Of a DNA stretch of 64,000 nucleotides, positions 25,301 to 35,200 are shown one piece after another (the first letter of the stretch is position 1; each line of letters opens with the position of its first letter). The stretch is taken from NCBI RefSeq assembly GCF_000090795.2, contig NW_003546336.1, forward strand, positions 78,008 to 142,007, given 5' to 3'. A program made the translations under genes and the position numbers. The notes beneath the pieces are model-generated. The model was not told the origin of the DNA and searched no databases. It worked only from the letters and a program-made list of their open reading frames with translations. The stretch comes from Amphimedon queenslandica (taxonomy: Eukaryota > Porifera > Demospongiae > Haplosclerida > Niphatidae).

Positions 25301-26038
25301 TTTCATAAGACTACATGTGCTTTTGTACAGGCCTGTATTTAAATCAAAATAATGTCCTCATTATAAATAGCTCACAATGAGAATTAAGTTCCAAAAACAG
25401 GGTCAAAAACATCAAGTTGTAGAGGTTATTATTTCTCAAATAAACAATGTGTATCTGGTAGAAATTGAACTTCCACCAAAATTTGCTGGAATCAGCTCAA
25501 ACTTGAATGAAATAACATTCATAAATTTGCAATTTTATTGCAATTATATCCAGAGAAAAAACTTAGCGGTTGCAAGAAAAAATTTTGCTTGCTAAAAATA
25601 AAATACTATACAGCATGTGACTTCAAATTGACAAATGACAATCACTAGAATTTACATACAATGTACATGCAATCATCAAGTAATGACACAACTCAAATAA
25701 GCAAATTCATATTCTTTTATTTTGGCATTACAAAAAGAAATCATCTCATTACAATCAGACAAAAGCTGAATGATGTGAATATAAATGAATTATTTGTACT
25801 GAAGACAAAAGCTAATCTAGACTTTATTTGCTTAGTGAGTGAATTAGTGGTACTAGGCTAGAATATGTAAGACTTCACCTTCCGTTTTCTGTATCATATT
25901 ATCGCACTCTTTCACCAAGTTTTTGACGACTTTGGTATTGCTCTCGAGCTCCTGCTCGTAGAGGGCAATGGTCTCGCGGAAAGAAGGCGAATCCAAGAAA
26001 CAGTCGCTGTATTCCAAAGGAGGCAGGCCGGTCGTCAT
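7330..26038 (-). CDS. ARHGAP26/10/42-like: GRAF-family Rho GTPase-activating protein (BAR-PH-RhoGAP-SH3), complete, 27 exons, 812 aa
   Basis: A Rho/Cdc42 GTPase-activating protein that senses curved membrane through its BAR-PH module and binds partners through SH3. The GRAF family acts in clathrin-independent endocytosis and focal-adhesion control. I assembled 27 exons whose phases join throughout (2439 nt with stop); exon coordinates are under the four domain blocks. Residues 1-262 are BAR, 263-381 PH, 382-576 RhoGAP, 577-755 a basic and Pro-rich linker, and 755-812 SH3 ending at TAA 7330-7332. The N terminus matches GRAF/oligophrenin proteins (LEYSDCFLDSPSFRETI). The C-terminal SH3 separates it from OPHN1, which lacks one. 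Length equals human GRAF1 (about 814). The start ATG at 26038-26036 opens the conserved BAR N terminus, 240 bp from the divergent HERC2 start. One intron uses a GC donor. Confidence 0.95.
7608..7762. repeat. 155-bp hairpin element with TAA duplication
   Basis: AGGTGGGCATCCACTATGCA on the left is the exact complement of the right end, and inner segments (GATGTGGTTG with CAACCACATC) also pair, so the unit can fold back almost fully. Direct TAA copies flank it at 7605-7607 and 7763-7765. It lies in the intron between the two SH3-coding exons of GRAF and the linker. Confidence 0.8.
8965..9046. repeat. Partial dispersed repeat (CACTTAGCATG end)
   Basis: TGTATTGTAGTGCTTGTCAG through AGCTCACTTAGCATG matches, in either orientation, segments near 33000-33056, 42188-42262 and 63600-63655. 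Only the end portion is present here. Confidence 0.6.
9773..9952. repeat. TIR element, GTTCTGCCTA ends, copy 1
   Basis: GTTCTGCCTAG at the left and TAGGCAGGAC at the right are inverted. The body (GAGACTAATATTGCTCC, TGGATGGTTGGTTCATTTG) is shared with the copy at 31807-32015. It lies 17 bp from the donor of GRAF exon 20. Confidence 0.75.
10245..10452. repeat. TACCGTATAGC-family MITE
   Basis: Left end TACCGTATAGCGCTTTAATT pairs with right end AATAAAGTGCTATACGTA. It lies in the GRAF intron upstream of exon 20. Confidence 0.75.
11868..11960. repeat. Satellite/dispersed-repeat fragment
   Basis: AGTTTGAGCTGATTCTGATC resembles the conserved core of the 175-180-bp satellite and the dispersed 290-bp repeat. 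Confidence 0.4.
12450..13712. repeat. 175-180-bp tandem satellite array in a GRAF intron
   Basis: About seven units, recognised by ACATCAATATGTATCAGAAAA at about 12605, 12770, 12950, 13125, 13295, 13465 and 13645. Each unit carries ACTTTCTACACAGTATAAGG, AATTTGGGGTGATTTTGGAG, and a palindrome-like CCATGGGCTATAGCCTTGGG. The array fills the GC-AG intron 15 of GRAF, and its right edge touches exon 15. The same satellite occurs at 60735-61480 in HERC2. Confidence 0.9.
14213..16103 (-). other. GRAF BAR end and PH-domain exons 8-13
   Basis: Exons on minus: 16103-16042, 15978-15916 (end of BAR helix, LRETHESEQEKAYHLKAQ), 15785-15701, 14985-14897, 14672-14581, 14303-14213. The PH core reads GHHWQKYFCQFRKEEKRKM, IERRFCFELK and WLQVMEGREP. 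The last is the conserved C-terminal helix with its Trp. Confidence 0.92.
15020..15211. repeat. TACCGTATAG-family MITE
   Basis: TACCGTATAGTGCTTTAATT at the left pairs with AAATAAAGGGCTATACAGTA at the right. It lies in the intron between PH exons 10 and 11 of GRAF. Confidence 0.75.
16265..16400. repeat. Truncated copy of the 18.2-19.1 kb TIR element
   Basis: AGCAGCTTCAAAGAGACCAA through CAGTTTTCAATTAAAATCAC matches the right inner part of the element at 18235-19120 (about 18930-19050). The terminal repeats are missing. Confidence 0.6.
16723..16832 (-). pseudogene. Duplicated remnant of the GTPase glycine-zipper end
   Basis: On the minus strand GGTGCTGGTATTGGAACTGC and GGAGCTGCAGTG resemble the 3' coding end of the GTPase gene just upstream. 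The best frame reads VAGAGIGTAIGAAV before the Gly pattern is lost to a frame change. It is probably a local partial duplication left behind in GRAF intron 7. Confidence 0.45.
16946..17956 (-). CDS. P-loop GTPase with C-terminal glycine zipper (AIG1/IRG-like), 336 aa, intronless
   Basis: Predicted GTP-binding protein. G1 is GIAGSGKST (residues 52-60), G2 probably Thr78 or Thr81 in GGTPVTGDT, and G3 is DSVGFGD (100-106, DxxG). TFANV at 166-170 sits where the G4 base-specificity motif is expected, without the usual N/TKxD. Residues 266-317 form a long Gly/Ala/Val stretch with GxxxG spacing (AVGGGAVGTVIGGVIGSIVP), then a basic tail RLKRKR. Such glycine zippers insert in or oligomerise on membranes, so a membrane-associated immunity-type or organelle GTPase is plausible. 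Fold class is supported; the subfamily is not settled. It is a single exon inside GRAF intron 7 on the same strand, and the uninterrupted reading frame argues for a functional gene. Confidence 0.85.
   Translation of the reverse strand: MSDSPSITSYCSSINSEGSQLIDTTDLDPTPSIDELRALSDKKEPVNILVMGIAGSGKSTLVNGLLGKKVAQTGGGGTPVTGDTKGYRGEARGIQLNVYDSVGFGDCEGRTNKNVVSKIAKAGQFHLILVCVRMDSRITGDVRSMFSTLGRMLTEEMWNRSVVVLTFANVFINLDDIKDKSPLDKTQDLEDEIAKFKHQIRSFISGKVRSEIRDKIPFCIAGSTSCMKFPTTENWLVDLWEKCIARCSLDVREFLKEVSRLVLRGFVVAGSAVGGGAVGTVIGGVIGSIVPIVGTAIGAGIGAGVGGGLGATATGGVSAFMVILSERLKRKRYDSN
17996..18067. repeat. 36-bp exact tandem duplication upstream of the GTPase start
   Basis: Two abutting copies of a unit starting GGAAGCAGCTGTGTGGAATT (17996-18031, 18032-18067). 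They begin 39 bp upstream of the GTPase ATG and would lie in its 5' UTR or promoter. Each contains CAGCTG, an E-box-type hexamer. Confidence 0.85.
18235..19120. mobile_element. TIR DNA element (TACCGTAGGTCGGGATAT ends), non-autonomous
   Basis: Inverted ends of about 70 bp: TACCGTAGGTCGGGATATAT at 18262 (with a partial extra copy from 18235) and its complement ending at 19120. Matching subterminal blocks are GCGGCTGCAATTATTCGCGG and its complement. No transposase frame of useful size is present; the 80-codon frame at 18913 has no recognised domain. A second element is inserted inside. Confidence 0.85.
18527..18861. mobile_element. TIR element nested inside the 18.2-19.1 kb element
   Basis: TAGATATTAGAGTAAATGAA (to GGATAGGAAACT) is exactly inverted at 18826-18861. 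Inner blocks CTACTTTCCCTAGTTA and TAACTAGGGAAAGTAG also pair. GCGTGG occurs just outside both ends and could be part of a target duplication. Confidence 0.8.
19726..19893 (-). CDS. Possible terminal exon of an unidentified Cys-rich protein
   Basis: After an AG acceptor (CAGTAG) the minus strand is open for 55 codons to a TGA at 19728-19726. The peptide has nine cysteines (IYVLESCRCEIAKYCCQRLP, then CFSSIGNC and LKCPYCDY). The composition is protein-like rather than repeat-like, but I recognise no family and cannot find the partner exon. It may be a small nested gene or a relic in GRAF intron 7. Confidence 0.3.
   Translation of the reverse strand: MYVLESCRCEIAKYCCQRLPYDEPKHAYTCFSSIGNCSYPPTLQLVILKCPYCDY
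20249..20379 (+). pseudogene. Exon-like scrap, possibly a gene fragment
   Basis: ATG at 20249 opens MRLDGYDIPVRGENEATEL. The protein-like character then continues in another frame as SDINEQCPDIEELTPPPINQ before a stop. That pattern suits a decayed coding fragment. No family is recognised. Confidence 0.25.
20678..22146. other. GRAF intron 5: simple-repeat-rich, no gene
   Basis: Contains TACATG-type microsatellite patches (for example 21171-21187, 21379-21440), a (TA)n run near 21149-21169, and AT-rich sequence with repeated ATTTCTTAACAGG segments near 21632-21705 and 21855. I see no supported gene. Confidence 0.6.
22618..22917. repeat. ATTAAACCAGTA minisatellite
   Basis: About 22 imperfect 13-14-bp units of the form ATTAAACCAGTAT or ATTTAACCAGCAT, with alternation that makes a 26-28-bp higher-order unit. 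It lies in the GRAF intron between exons 3 and 4. Confidence 0.9.
24204..25878. other. GRAF intron 1: simple repeats, no gene
   Basis: 1.7 kb between BAR exons 1 and 2. It holds the CT/CCCT tract at 24321-24421 and several TACATG patches. The rest is unassigned AT-rich sequence. Confidence 0.6.
24321..24421. repeat. (CT)n/(CCCT)n microsatellite
   Basis: A 100-bp pyrimidine tract, mainly CCCT units flanked by CT runs. It is capable of triplex formation. Confidence 0.95.
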
Positions 26039-26278
26039 GTCTGAATTTTGAAAAAGAAAGAGAGAGGTGAAAGGAACTCGGACAGATGTGAAGAGGAGAA
26101 AGAAAGAGCCTCACGTGACATAGTAGGAAGAGGCGAGGCTGTTAGGTGTGTTCAAAACTTCATATTTTTTGCTTGACTGTTCATCTCTTTTGCTGCATGT
26201 AGAGTCGAGGCGAGTATTAATATTAGGCCTCCTTTTTCTTCATAGTGTAGCCATTGCTAGTAAACTCTGGATGTGGTC
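26039..26278. promoter_or_regulatory. Bidirectional promoter interval between GRAF and HERC2
   Basis: Only 240 bp separate the two ATGs, so both 5' UTRs and core promoters must lie here. It is clearly more GC-rich than the surroundings and has no TATA box. A perfect E-box palindrome TCACGTGA sits at 26111-26118. The arrangement suits a housekeeping-type divergent pair; the promoter function is inferred. Confidence 0.65.
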
Positions 26279-29200
26279 ATGTTGCGCTCATCCACAAAGT
26301 ATGATTCGAAATGGATAAAGACTAATCTCCAGGTATTTCTTTGATCTATTAATACATGCATGTACATGTATACACAGTCTTTTATCAGTAGATGGCCACT
26401 TTGTGAGAGAGAGAAAGAGAGAGTGTCATCTGTTATTCTGATAGTCTTGTGTGTACATATGTATATACATGTACATAATTATTATAATCAATACACATCT
26501 TATCTCCTCTATAATACAATATATATAATACATGTACATCAAGGTATACCTTGATGTACATGTGCACCTACAGTTGTACGAATACAAATTGTTTTATCAC
26601 TACATAATTTTGTGGCACATTCTTTATTGTTGTTAACTACCTCAGCCAGGTGGTATATAGCGCTAAGAAAATACCTTGATATCTCTTTAACACTTACATG
26701 GACATGTTTGTTAATTTTAACTGTCATAACTTTATCATACTCTTAGTACAGAGGTTAGAAATTTTCCCATTACATAATAATTCAAACATTGCTTTTATCT
26801 ACATGTACATGTACATGTACAATGTAATATAAATGTATATTATATTTATAATTCTTAATATTTTACTACAGTTGATATTCTCCGATGAGGATTTAAATCG
26901 GATGTGGAGTGAGATGGTGACAGATGGTGAGATAATGACTGATCAGTCTTATCCCAATGACAGTGATAATGGAGACACCGAGCCTGGCGGAAGTGCTGGG
27001 TCTGATAAAGCTAAAAGTGATTCTGAAAGTGAACAAAATGAAACCGTTGACAAAGAGAATAAGAAGTCAGAGTTCAAGCCAATACTTGAAGAGTGGACAT
27101 GGGGAGAGGTAGTTAAAATTATATTAAAATATTATTATTATTAATTTGAAAATTATTAAAAATAAAGATAATTGTTTTTCTATTGCTATGCATAAATTTT
27201 CCATGACATGTACCGTATAGCGGGAAATTTTGGAGGGACTAAAATTTGGTGAATTGCTAAATTTTGGTGATTGGGGAATTTTTATTTAACAAATTTGTGG
27301 CCACGTGCCATTGAGCATGCATATAATGGCTCAAAATGGTGGATTTTAATTTTGGCGATTGGCTATCAAAACGCCAAAGTTGCCAAAATTAATCCCCTAC
27401 AAAATTTCCCGCTATACAGTATTATTATTTGAAAATTTTTAGGAGCCAACCCTGGAGCAGCTGGTTGAAGCTCAGAGAGTTGTTATTTCAGAACAGGAAG
27501 ACTTGAATAATGAGGTAGCCCTGACTTCGCTCTCTATAAACAGATTGAATAAGAGAGTGAGAGTGATGGAGAGAGTTTTTACAGCTTTATCAAACAGGTG
27601 AGATAATAAGAGTGAAGTGTATTACATGTACAATGTATGTGTATACTTAATTTTAGATAATAACTATTGCAGTGTAATTTATTGACTTGTATTACATTTG
27701 TGTATACACTTGTATTTTCATTATGCTCCTTTAGAAACAGTGTAACTGTACAAGATGACAAAGAGGTCGTGCCAATGGCCGTATCTTCTGTAAAACAAGA
27801 GAGTAAAGCTCCAGCCACTTCTTCAAAAAAGTTAGTAGAACATTAAATATTTGACATAATTATTATTATACCTGTATTAATTATAATAGTAATCAAGGGA
27901 CTGGTACTGAAGGTCTGGCTAGATTAGGAGCTAAAACTGCTCTGTCTTTTGCTTTTGCTTTTTTACGACGAGCTTGGAGATCTGGAGAAGACAAGGACTT
28001 GTGTAGCGAGGTCCTTCAGCAAGCATTGGATATACTCTACGAGGTACCAGTACCGTCTCTCTTTAACTCCTCCGATATTTCCAATGTTTGGCTGGAAACC
28101 GTTGACCAGTGCATGTCGTTTTTGAAATCAGTCTGCTGTGGGTAAGTGACTAAGTATACTGTACATCTACATGTATATTGCATGTATATTGGCAGTTTGG
28201 TAATGTCTGCAATATACATGTACATGTAGAATTCACCATTTTTGTTTCATTCTGAGCATGCTCAAAGACTATGGTCCTGATAAATCACCATTATAAAAAT
28301 CTGCATATTGCAAATTTTATCGCCAAAATTTAACTCCTACCTACATATATTTTTCCGGCTCTATATTAATTCTAAGTCTTATTGACGTACATTTTTGTAT
28401 TTCTAGTTTTCAAAAGGAAGAGCAACTCATCCCTTTAGAAGATCGTCAGAAAGCACTATCACTCCTCACTGAGCTGGCCCTCCAGAGAGGAACGCTGGAT
28501 TGCATTCTTGACTGCATACTCCTCTTGCTTCATTTATCAGACAAAGCCTCACGATCTAACGAACTATTGAAAACGGAACACGACAAGGAACCTTTCTTCC
28601 CGGCGGAAGAAGAGCTCAATTATCCACTAGTGCCTTTTCTAAGAAGAATATCGAACATCCCTTCATCGTCAGGTCTTTATATTCCACTCCAGACTGATGA
28701 GGTTAGTAATGCACAATTCAGTACTTTCTTATACCATATAAGTGGTTATTTTCTCGGGTTGCAAATTTCGTGGATTTTGCGGATTCCTTCCTGATTCCCA
28801 AAAATAAAATCCGCAAAAATCAATTTAGGACTGTACCCACATGGCACATGTGGTAGAATTTACAAAATTAAAATCTGTGAATTGGAATTTTAGTAGATTT
28901 TGCAAATCATAGGATCTGTGAAAATTACTGGCTATACTGTAATATACACAGCCAAGAATTACTGTATAGGGCTTATTTCACTGGTAATAAATTTTGCTAA
29001 TTTTGCACTTTCATTGAATTTGCAGAATTAAATTCCACAAAAGTGTGGGACATTAGGAAAAATGGCTGCAGAAGGTAAAATTTGCGAAAATTTATACCAA
29101 CAAATAGCAAATCTGAGCAGATTCGCAAAATTTTATACCAACAAAATAAAACCACTATACAGTATTACTATTATGCTGCTGTCCAAAATCAATGAATCAA

Positions 29201-32200
29201 ACCTGCATACTAAGTACTGATAGGCTATTAGGACTGTATCAATTACATGTAAGTCATCAGGATTGATTCATTGATTTTGGGCAGTAGTCCTGTATCACTA
29301 TCATAATTCTTGGCTGTGTGTGTACTATTATTTTTATAGGCTTGCTATTCAGGAGATCATCCTAGTCCTACCAAGTCATTCTTAGACTTTGTCACTCTTC
29401 CAAATGATGACTCCACAAGACTTGGATTGAAGCAGTGTGCCACCATTGCTCTCTCTCATCTTGATAGACTGGCTGAACCTTACATATGCTCTGAGGAGGT
29501 ACTACATGTAGTGAATGATCTATATATCTGCTATCAGGAGTACATGTACATGTATATGATAGTTTAAACCCTTATGTACTCCTGCTGCTATTCTGCTATA
29601 ACTTCCTATGTACATGTACATGTACTATATACAATGTAGTACATGATTATATGTACATTAATGAAGTTCCCATTACTCAATGATGCATGTACATGTACTA
29701 GTGGAAGTGCACCTGCATGCACATACACTGTACTTGTACATGTATAAATGTAAAAGTATGCACCTGCATGTACGTAATGCTTTTGTTTTTATTATGTACA
29801 TGTACATGTACATTACCCCCTGTAAGCATATGAAAATGAACACAATCTTATCCATATACATGTACATGTACTATAAGCTGTACAATTACTTCCAAGTGAC
29901 ATTAGTTTAAATGACATTTATATTTTATACACTTACTAGCTGTTTATGCTAATAATCTTATACATGTAGGTACATAAGTATGTACCATACAAGATGATTT
30001 ATTGGGCGGAGTAATATTTGGTGGATTTGCTTGTGGAAAGAAATTGGCAGATTTTATATTGGCAATTTTGTGCCACGTGCCATCAAGCATGCTTAGATTG
30101 AAACAAAATGTCGGATTATATATTGGCAATTTCTTCATAGAACTGCCAATCGCCAATAATTCATCTTGTATGGTATTAATTTTTAATAATTATTTTATAG
30201 ACAATTGATGGAACTGTAAAGCGTAAAGCTTCTGAGATTGCTCACTGGGGTAGCAACAGGAGTGAAGGAGGTCCGTCAATAATACAGACTTCAAATATTT
30301 TGCTTGAAATTGGAGCAAAGGAATTTTACTCATCTCCAAAGCATCGAGTGGTTCTTACAGTTCATGGAACTGTCTTTTATGTGATGGATGCGTCAATGGG
30401 TGACTTCACTGTTGAAGTAGGTTTAAATGAATTGCCATTATTATTATTATTAATATTTCAAATTTATATAAATTAGCAATTATTCTTTCCTGGAGATGAA
30501 GAGATTATTCAAATTGATCATAATCCTTCCGGAAATCACATTCTAGCACTCACAAAGGATGGGAAAGTGTACAGCTGGGGACAAGGAAGCAACGGTGTAC
30601 TGGGAATTGGAAACACAGAGTAAGAAAGACATATGTACTACATACATGTAGTATACTAATTGTAGTATACTAATAGTATACTAGTGAAGACTTGTTCATT
30701 GTACATGTACCATAAATGTTCAAATAAAAGCCCTAGCATTATAGGACAAAAAATTTGCACAAAGCAAAGTTAAAAATGCCAAAACTTAGATTTGATAAAA
30801 ACTTAGTCTTAACAACTTAGGTCATTTGTGAGTTATGACATTCTAAGATGGTGGCACCTACAATGTACATGTACATGTATTGAGTAAAATATGCATACAT
30901 GTGTCATGTACATGTATGTACATGTATTAGTACCAGGTGTTTATTGGAGCCAGGCTTTTATTTGAACATTTACAGTATGTATATATACTATTATTGTTAT
31001 TTGTGAATGGTGTATTGTAGATCTCAGACTGCCCCTACTGCTGTAGCTGCACTCTCTGGTGATAGGATTGTTCATATTTCTGCTGGTAGCATGCACAGTG
31101 CTGCTGTTACTGAAGATGGTGTTCTTTATACCTGGGGCAAAGGCAGCTATGGCAGACTTGGACATGGTTAGATAGTAGATAGTAAATAGTACATGTAGAT
31201 AGTAGATACTAGATACCGTATAACTAGAAAATTTGGTGGAGTAAAACTTTGGCGAAGTTGACGAATTGAGGTCCATTCTCTAAATTTTTAGTCTCCAATT
31301 GATAGAGTTCCATATAAACATACACAGAGTTAAAATTTTGCCAAAATTTTGACCTCTAAACCTCTTTTGAATTCAATTCGCCAAATTTTAACACTCCTAA
31401 TTTTCAAGCTATACAGTAGTACATGTAGATAGTAGATGAATAAAAAAAGATAGTAGATACATGTCAATGCATGTACATGTACAGTATAATTGAAAAGGCT
31501 AGTAGTCCCTTGCATGTGTAGGTGTATATAATTTCAAATTTTGTTTTCAAGATTACTGTGTACAGAGTATGCACTGTATCATCACCACAGTTTGTTTCCC
31601 TATATATAGCTTGGGTTTTGCAACTACAAAGATACATGTACATGTACATGTTAAATTAGCATTGGTAATTAGTGCATTATAATGAGATTTATTTTTGTGT
31701 ACATGTATAATGATATATGCAACATATACATGTAGAACTCGACTGTTGTGCCAGCATTCATTGCACAAAATTATAAGGTACATGTACATGTACATACAAG
31801 TACACAGGGCTCTGCCTAGAAAAAAATTAGAGGTGGTTGGACCGTTGGAGACTAATATTGCTCCTTTTAAATTCATATACATCATACTAGTGACTACAAT
31901 ATCATGCTTTATGTATGGTTATTAGTATTAATTGGATGGTTGGTCTAAGTGATGAACTGGTTGGTTCATTTGTTGAGGTGGTTACCCCAACCACCCCCTA
32001 CCATCATAGGCAGAACTATGTGTACATGTACGATAATTAATTGACAGCTTATAATGAATGCCCATAAATAATGTACACTCTACGCAGTACATTTAAGATA
32101 CCATATACAGTAGGGCATTTCACTTTGTGTGAATCATTATATGTACATTGTGTATGGCCCTATAGGTAATGCTGAAGACAAGCTTATTCCAACAATAGTA

Positions 32201-35200
32201 GAAGGGCTGAATGGAGTCAAGATAGTCCAAGTTGATTGTGGAAGTGGTGATGCTCACACACTAGCACTAGATGACACAGGACAGGTGTGGTCCTGGGGTG
32301 ATGGGGACTATGGGAAATTAGGTAGACCTGGTAGTGATCAGAATAAAGTCCCCAAGCCGATTTCTGGTATTGGATCCACGTCACCGGTTGTTAAGATTAT
32401 ATGTGGGAACCAAATCTCAATGGCGCTTACCAAGGATGGTAAACTCTATTCATGGTTAGTAAGGTTGTGTTGATTAATATATCGTATAGCGGTTTTTTTT
32501 GTGGATAATAAATTTTGCAAATGACCTGTATCTGGAAGTTTGTGGAATTAATTTTTGTGAATTTCCACTATTCTGCCATCTTGTACCGTATTACATTGAT
32601 TTTCAAGGAATTTAATATTGCGAATCTTGAAAAATCTGTGAAATTTGCAAAATTTGTTATCCTCGAAAATAACCCGCTATATGGTACATATTGTGTGTGA
32701 TTTACATGTACATGTACATGTATTTCCTAATATTCACTTGTACATGCATGTACATGCTGTGACTCATTTGGTCTTGCACCCTTCCAACTCTGGGATTTCT
32801 AGAGGAAAAAGTTGCTCAAAAATTGGGCCAGCAACCTTGCCAAATTTTGTCAAAAATGGCAAGGAGAGTATTCCCCATTTTTGTAATTTTTTTTCTGGTG
32901 CATAATATATGTCCTTATGCTGTGTATTAACTTTGAGCTGATTTTGATCAAATTTGTATTTTTTATGAATTTTTAAAGTTTCTCCAAATGCCGTATACTG
33001 TATTGTAGTGCTTGTCAGCTCATAAAGATCATGCTGTTTAGCTCACTTAGAACCACATACTTTACTGAGGAGAAAGTTATAGTGAATTTGGCCTTTGATA
33101 AAGTACATGTATTTTTATGCATTAATTGTTATCAGTTCATGACTATTGGTAGAAAAATTAAAAATAAGGCTCTACTTACATGATAATAGGGAATGTGGAT
33201 AGTTATAATAATAAGGTTATACTGTATAAAATTATTGTGTGTAAATGTGTAATTTATGTTTCATGTAATTCATGTATGTGCATAACAATAACAATAACAT
33301 ATACATACATGTACATACATGTATATTTGTTTTGCAGGGGTTGTGGTGACACCTATCAGCTTGGTCACGGTAATCAAGAGCACGTTCGTCAGCCAAAGCT
33401 AATCGAAGGATTATCAGAGACTGTAGTGAGCGATGTGAGTGTTGGTGCCCAGCACTGTGTGGCACTAACGACTGATAGTGATGTCTATGCTTGGGGAAAG
33501 AACTCTTCTTTTGAAGTGAACGAATCCGGTGACATTATATCTTCGCCGCTAATGATAGAGGCTGCCTCTGGTAAAGGGGCTTTATTAATTGCTTGTGGTG
33601 CTTCTGAAGTACGTACTGTGTATACATTAAAACTTTTTATAAGTATTTTATTTCTTATGTAGACTTTTGTATCTTTCAGTAAAAGTCCGACCCCAACCGG
33701 AAAAGAGCTTCCCTTCATATTGAATGTATCAACTGTCACTTTTGAGAAATTGGATCAACTCTTGAAGATTGTTTGTGATAAGTTGGATGGGAAAGGTCCT
33801 AACACTCACCCTCCATCCCAAGAGCAGGAATGCATGGCCATAGCTGCTCTTAACCTGCTTAAACTCCAAGCAAGTTCCCTTAAATACTTTCTATTTTAAT
33901 ACATAAAATTTTTAAATATCTAATGATTTAAATACATTTAAGTAATTGTATTTTTATAAATTCTTAATAGAATTAAGTAAACATTAACATTGCATTTTTA
34001 CATTCTTTAAATACATTTTAAAAATACATTTTTGAATACATAAATTAAATAATATAATTTCATTCTTTTTATAGTTATACACTGCTACATCGTCAGGTAT
34101 ACCTTCTGAGTCTATTGGTCTCCAGCCTGGCTCGACTCTACTCCAGTCAATCAAGCATTTTGTGATTGATCTTGCTGGTGAATCTGGCGTCATACCTTCT
34201 GTTCAAAATGCAGCACAGTCCGTTCTAAGAAGTGGCTGGGCAATATTACTACCAACAGTATCAGAGAGAGCCAGTGCCCTCTCTGGCCTACTGCCAAGTG
34301 GTAATGATGCATACACATAATATACAGTACATGTACCATATAGTGGAAATTTTTTGTGGATTTTACATTTTTTTCAAAATTTAAAACATAAAATCACAAA
34401 AAGTTGATTTAATACAGTTCAAGATGGCTGAAAAATAGAATATTGCGAAAGTTTAAACCATGAATTGGTTTGTGGATGGATCCGCAAAAAAATTTTTGGG
34501 CCACAAAAATTTTTGACTACACTGTAGTGATTGTACTCTGAAATTACAATTACTATTATCCATTAGGTCCTGTGACAGATTCTTTGCCTAAAGGACAGCA
34601 GTTCATGATTCATTTGTTAGTGAACAGTCTGATGGCTGACCATGGCTTGGAGAATGCTTTAATGTCTGCCATTACTTTTGAAACTCGAGAGCAAGACACA
34701 ATTTCCGAAATACTAAGTGATGATGCTGTGCCTCTGTTACACTTGGTCCATCAACTCATTGGAAATTCTATTAGTATGAGCCTGTCATACTTTAAGCAGG
34801 TACATCATGTACATTATACAATTTACATGTACACATTAAATGGACTAGCAGCATAATTATTTTAAGATTGTGGTTAGATTTTTGAGTGGCTTCTTAATGT
34901 CTATTGCCTGGTATAGTTTGTATGACTGCTTTTGTTAATTTTATATTTTAGATGTTTTGGGACATTTGTGTATGTTTTTGGGACTTCATTTTATTTGCAT
35001 TATTTACTATTTAGTGATAGTAATTTGATTATTCCTTCTACATGTAGCTCCTTCAGACTTGTGACATAAAGAAACCTACTGTCATTGATGACTCTGAACT
35101 TAAGTCAGACTCCTCTGCTAAAGGATTGCTGCAATTATTTCAGAGGCTACTCCTATCAAATGTATTCTCTTGCAGCAAAACGAATGAAGGTTTATCTTGA

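Larger units (their letters stand above)
20463..26038 (-). other. GRAF BAR-domain exons 1-7
   Basis: Exons on minus: 26038-25879, 24203-24108, 23212-23151, 22472-22401, 22266-22147, 20677-20570, 20505-20463. Diagnostic BAR segments are YEQELESNTK, FSRVQQSFGHALSQFHFK, KKRFDDASKKYYAFLDNFLS, and FDYVCHLQDVHAQKHFELVEP with a short linker after it. Intron 1 (25878-24204) and intron 5 (22146-20678) hold only simple repeats and unassigned AT-rich sequence. Confidence 0.93.
26279..30416 (+). other. HERC2 exons 1-8, N-terminal region
   Basis: Exons: 26279-26332, 26872-27108, 27443-27597, 27735-27830, 27890-28141, 28407-28701, 29340-29498, 30201-30416. The hallmark conserved block is [20 protein letters not shown] (exon 5), followed by [16 protein letters not shown]. 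Exon 2 holds an acidic, Ser-rich low-complexity segment. Confidence 0.95.
30477..33608 (+). other. HERC2 RCC1-like domain 1 (exons 9-12)
   Basis: Exons: 30477-30619, 31021-31166, 32166-32454, 33338-33608. Blade signatures are [43 protein letters not shown] and [18 protein letters not shown]. Two blades are split between exons at the W-G position. Confidence 0.96.

Noticed and set aside
33180-33337. Upstream extension of HERC2 exon 12
   Set aside because: The open frame reads through the intron. The TTTTGCAG acceptor at 33337 gives the correct phase and the RCC1 blade.
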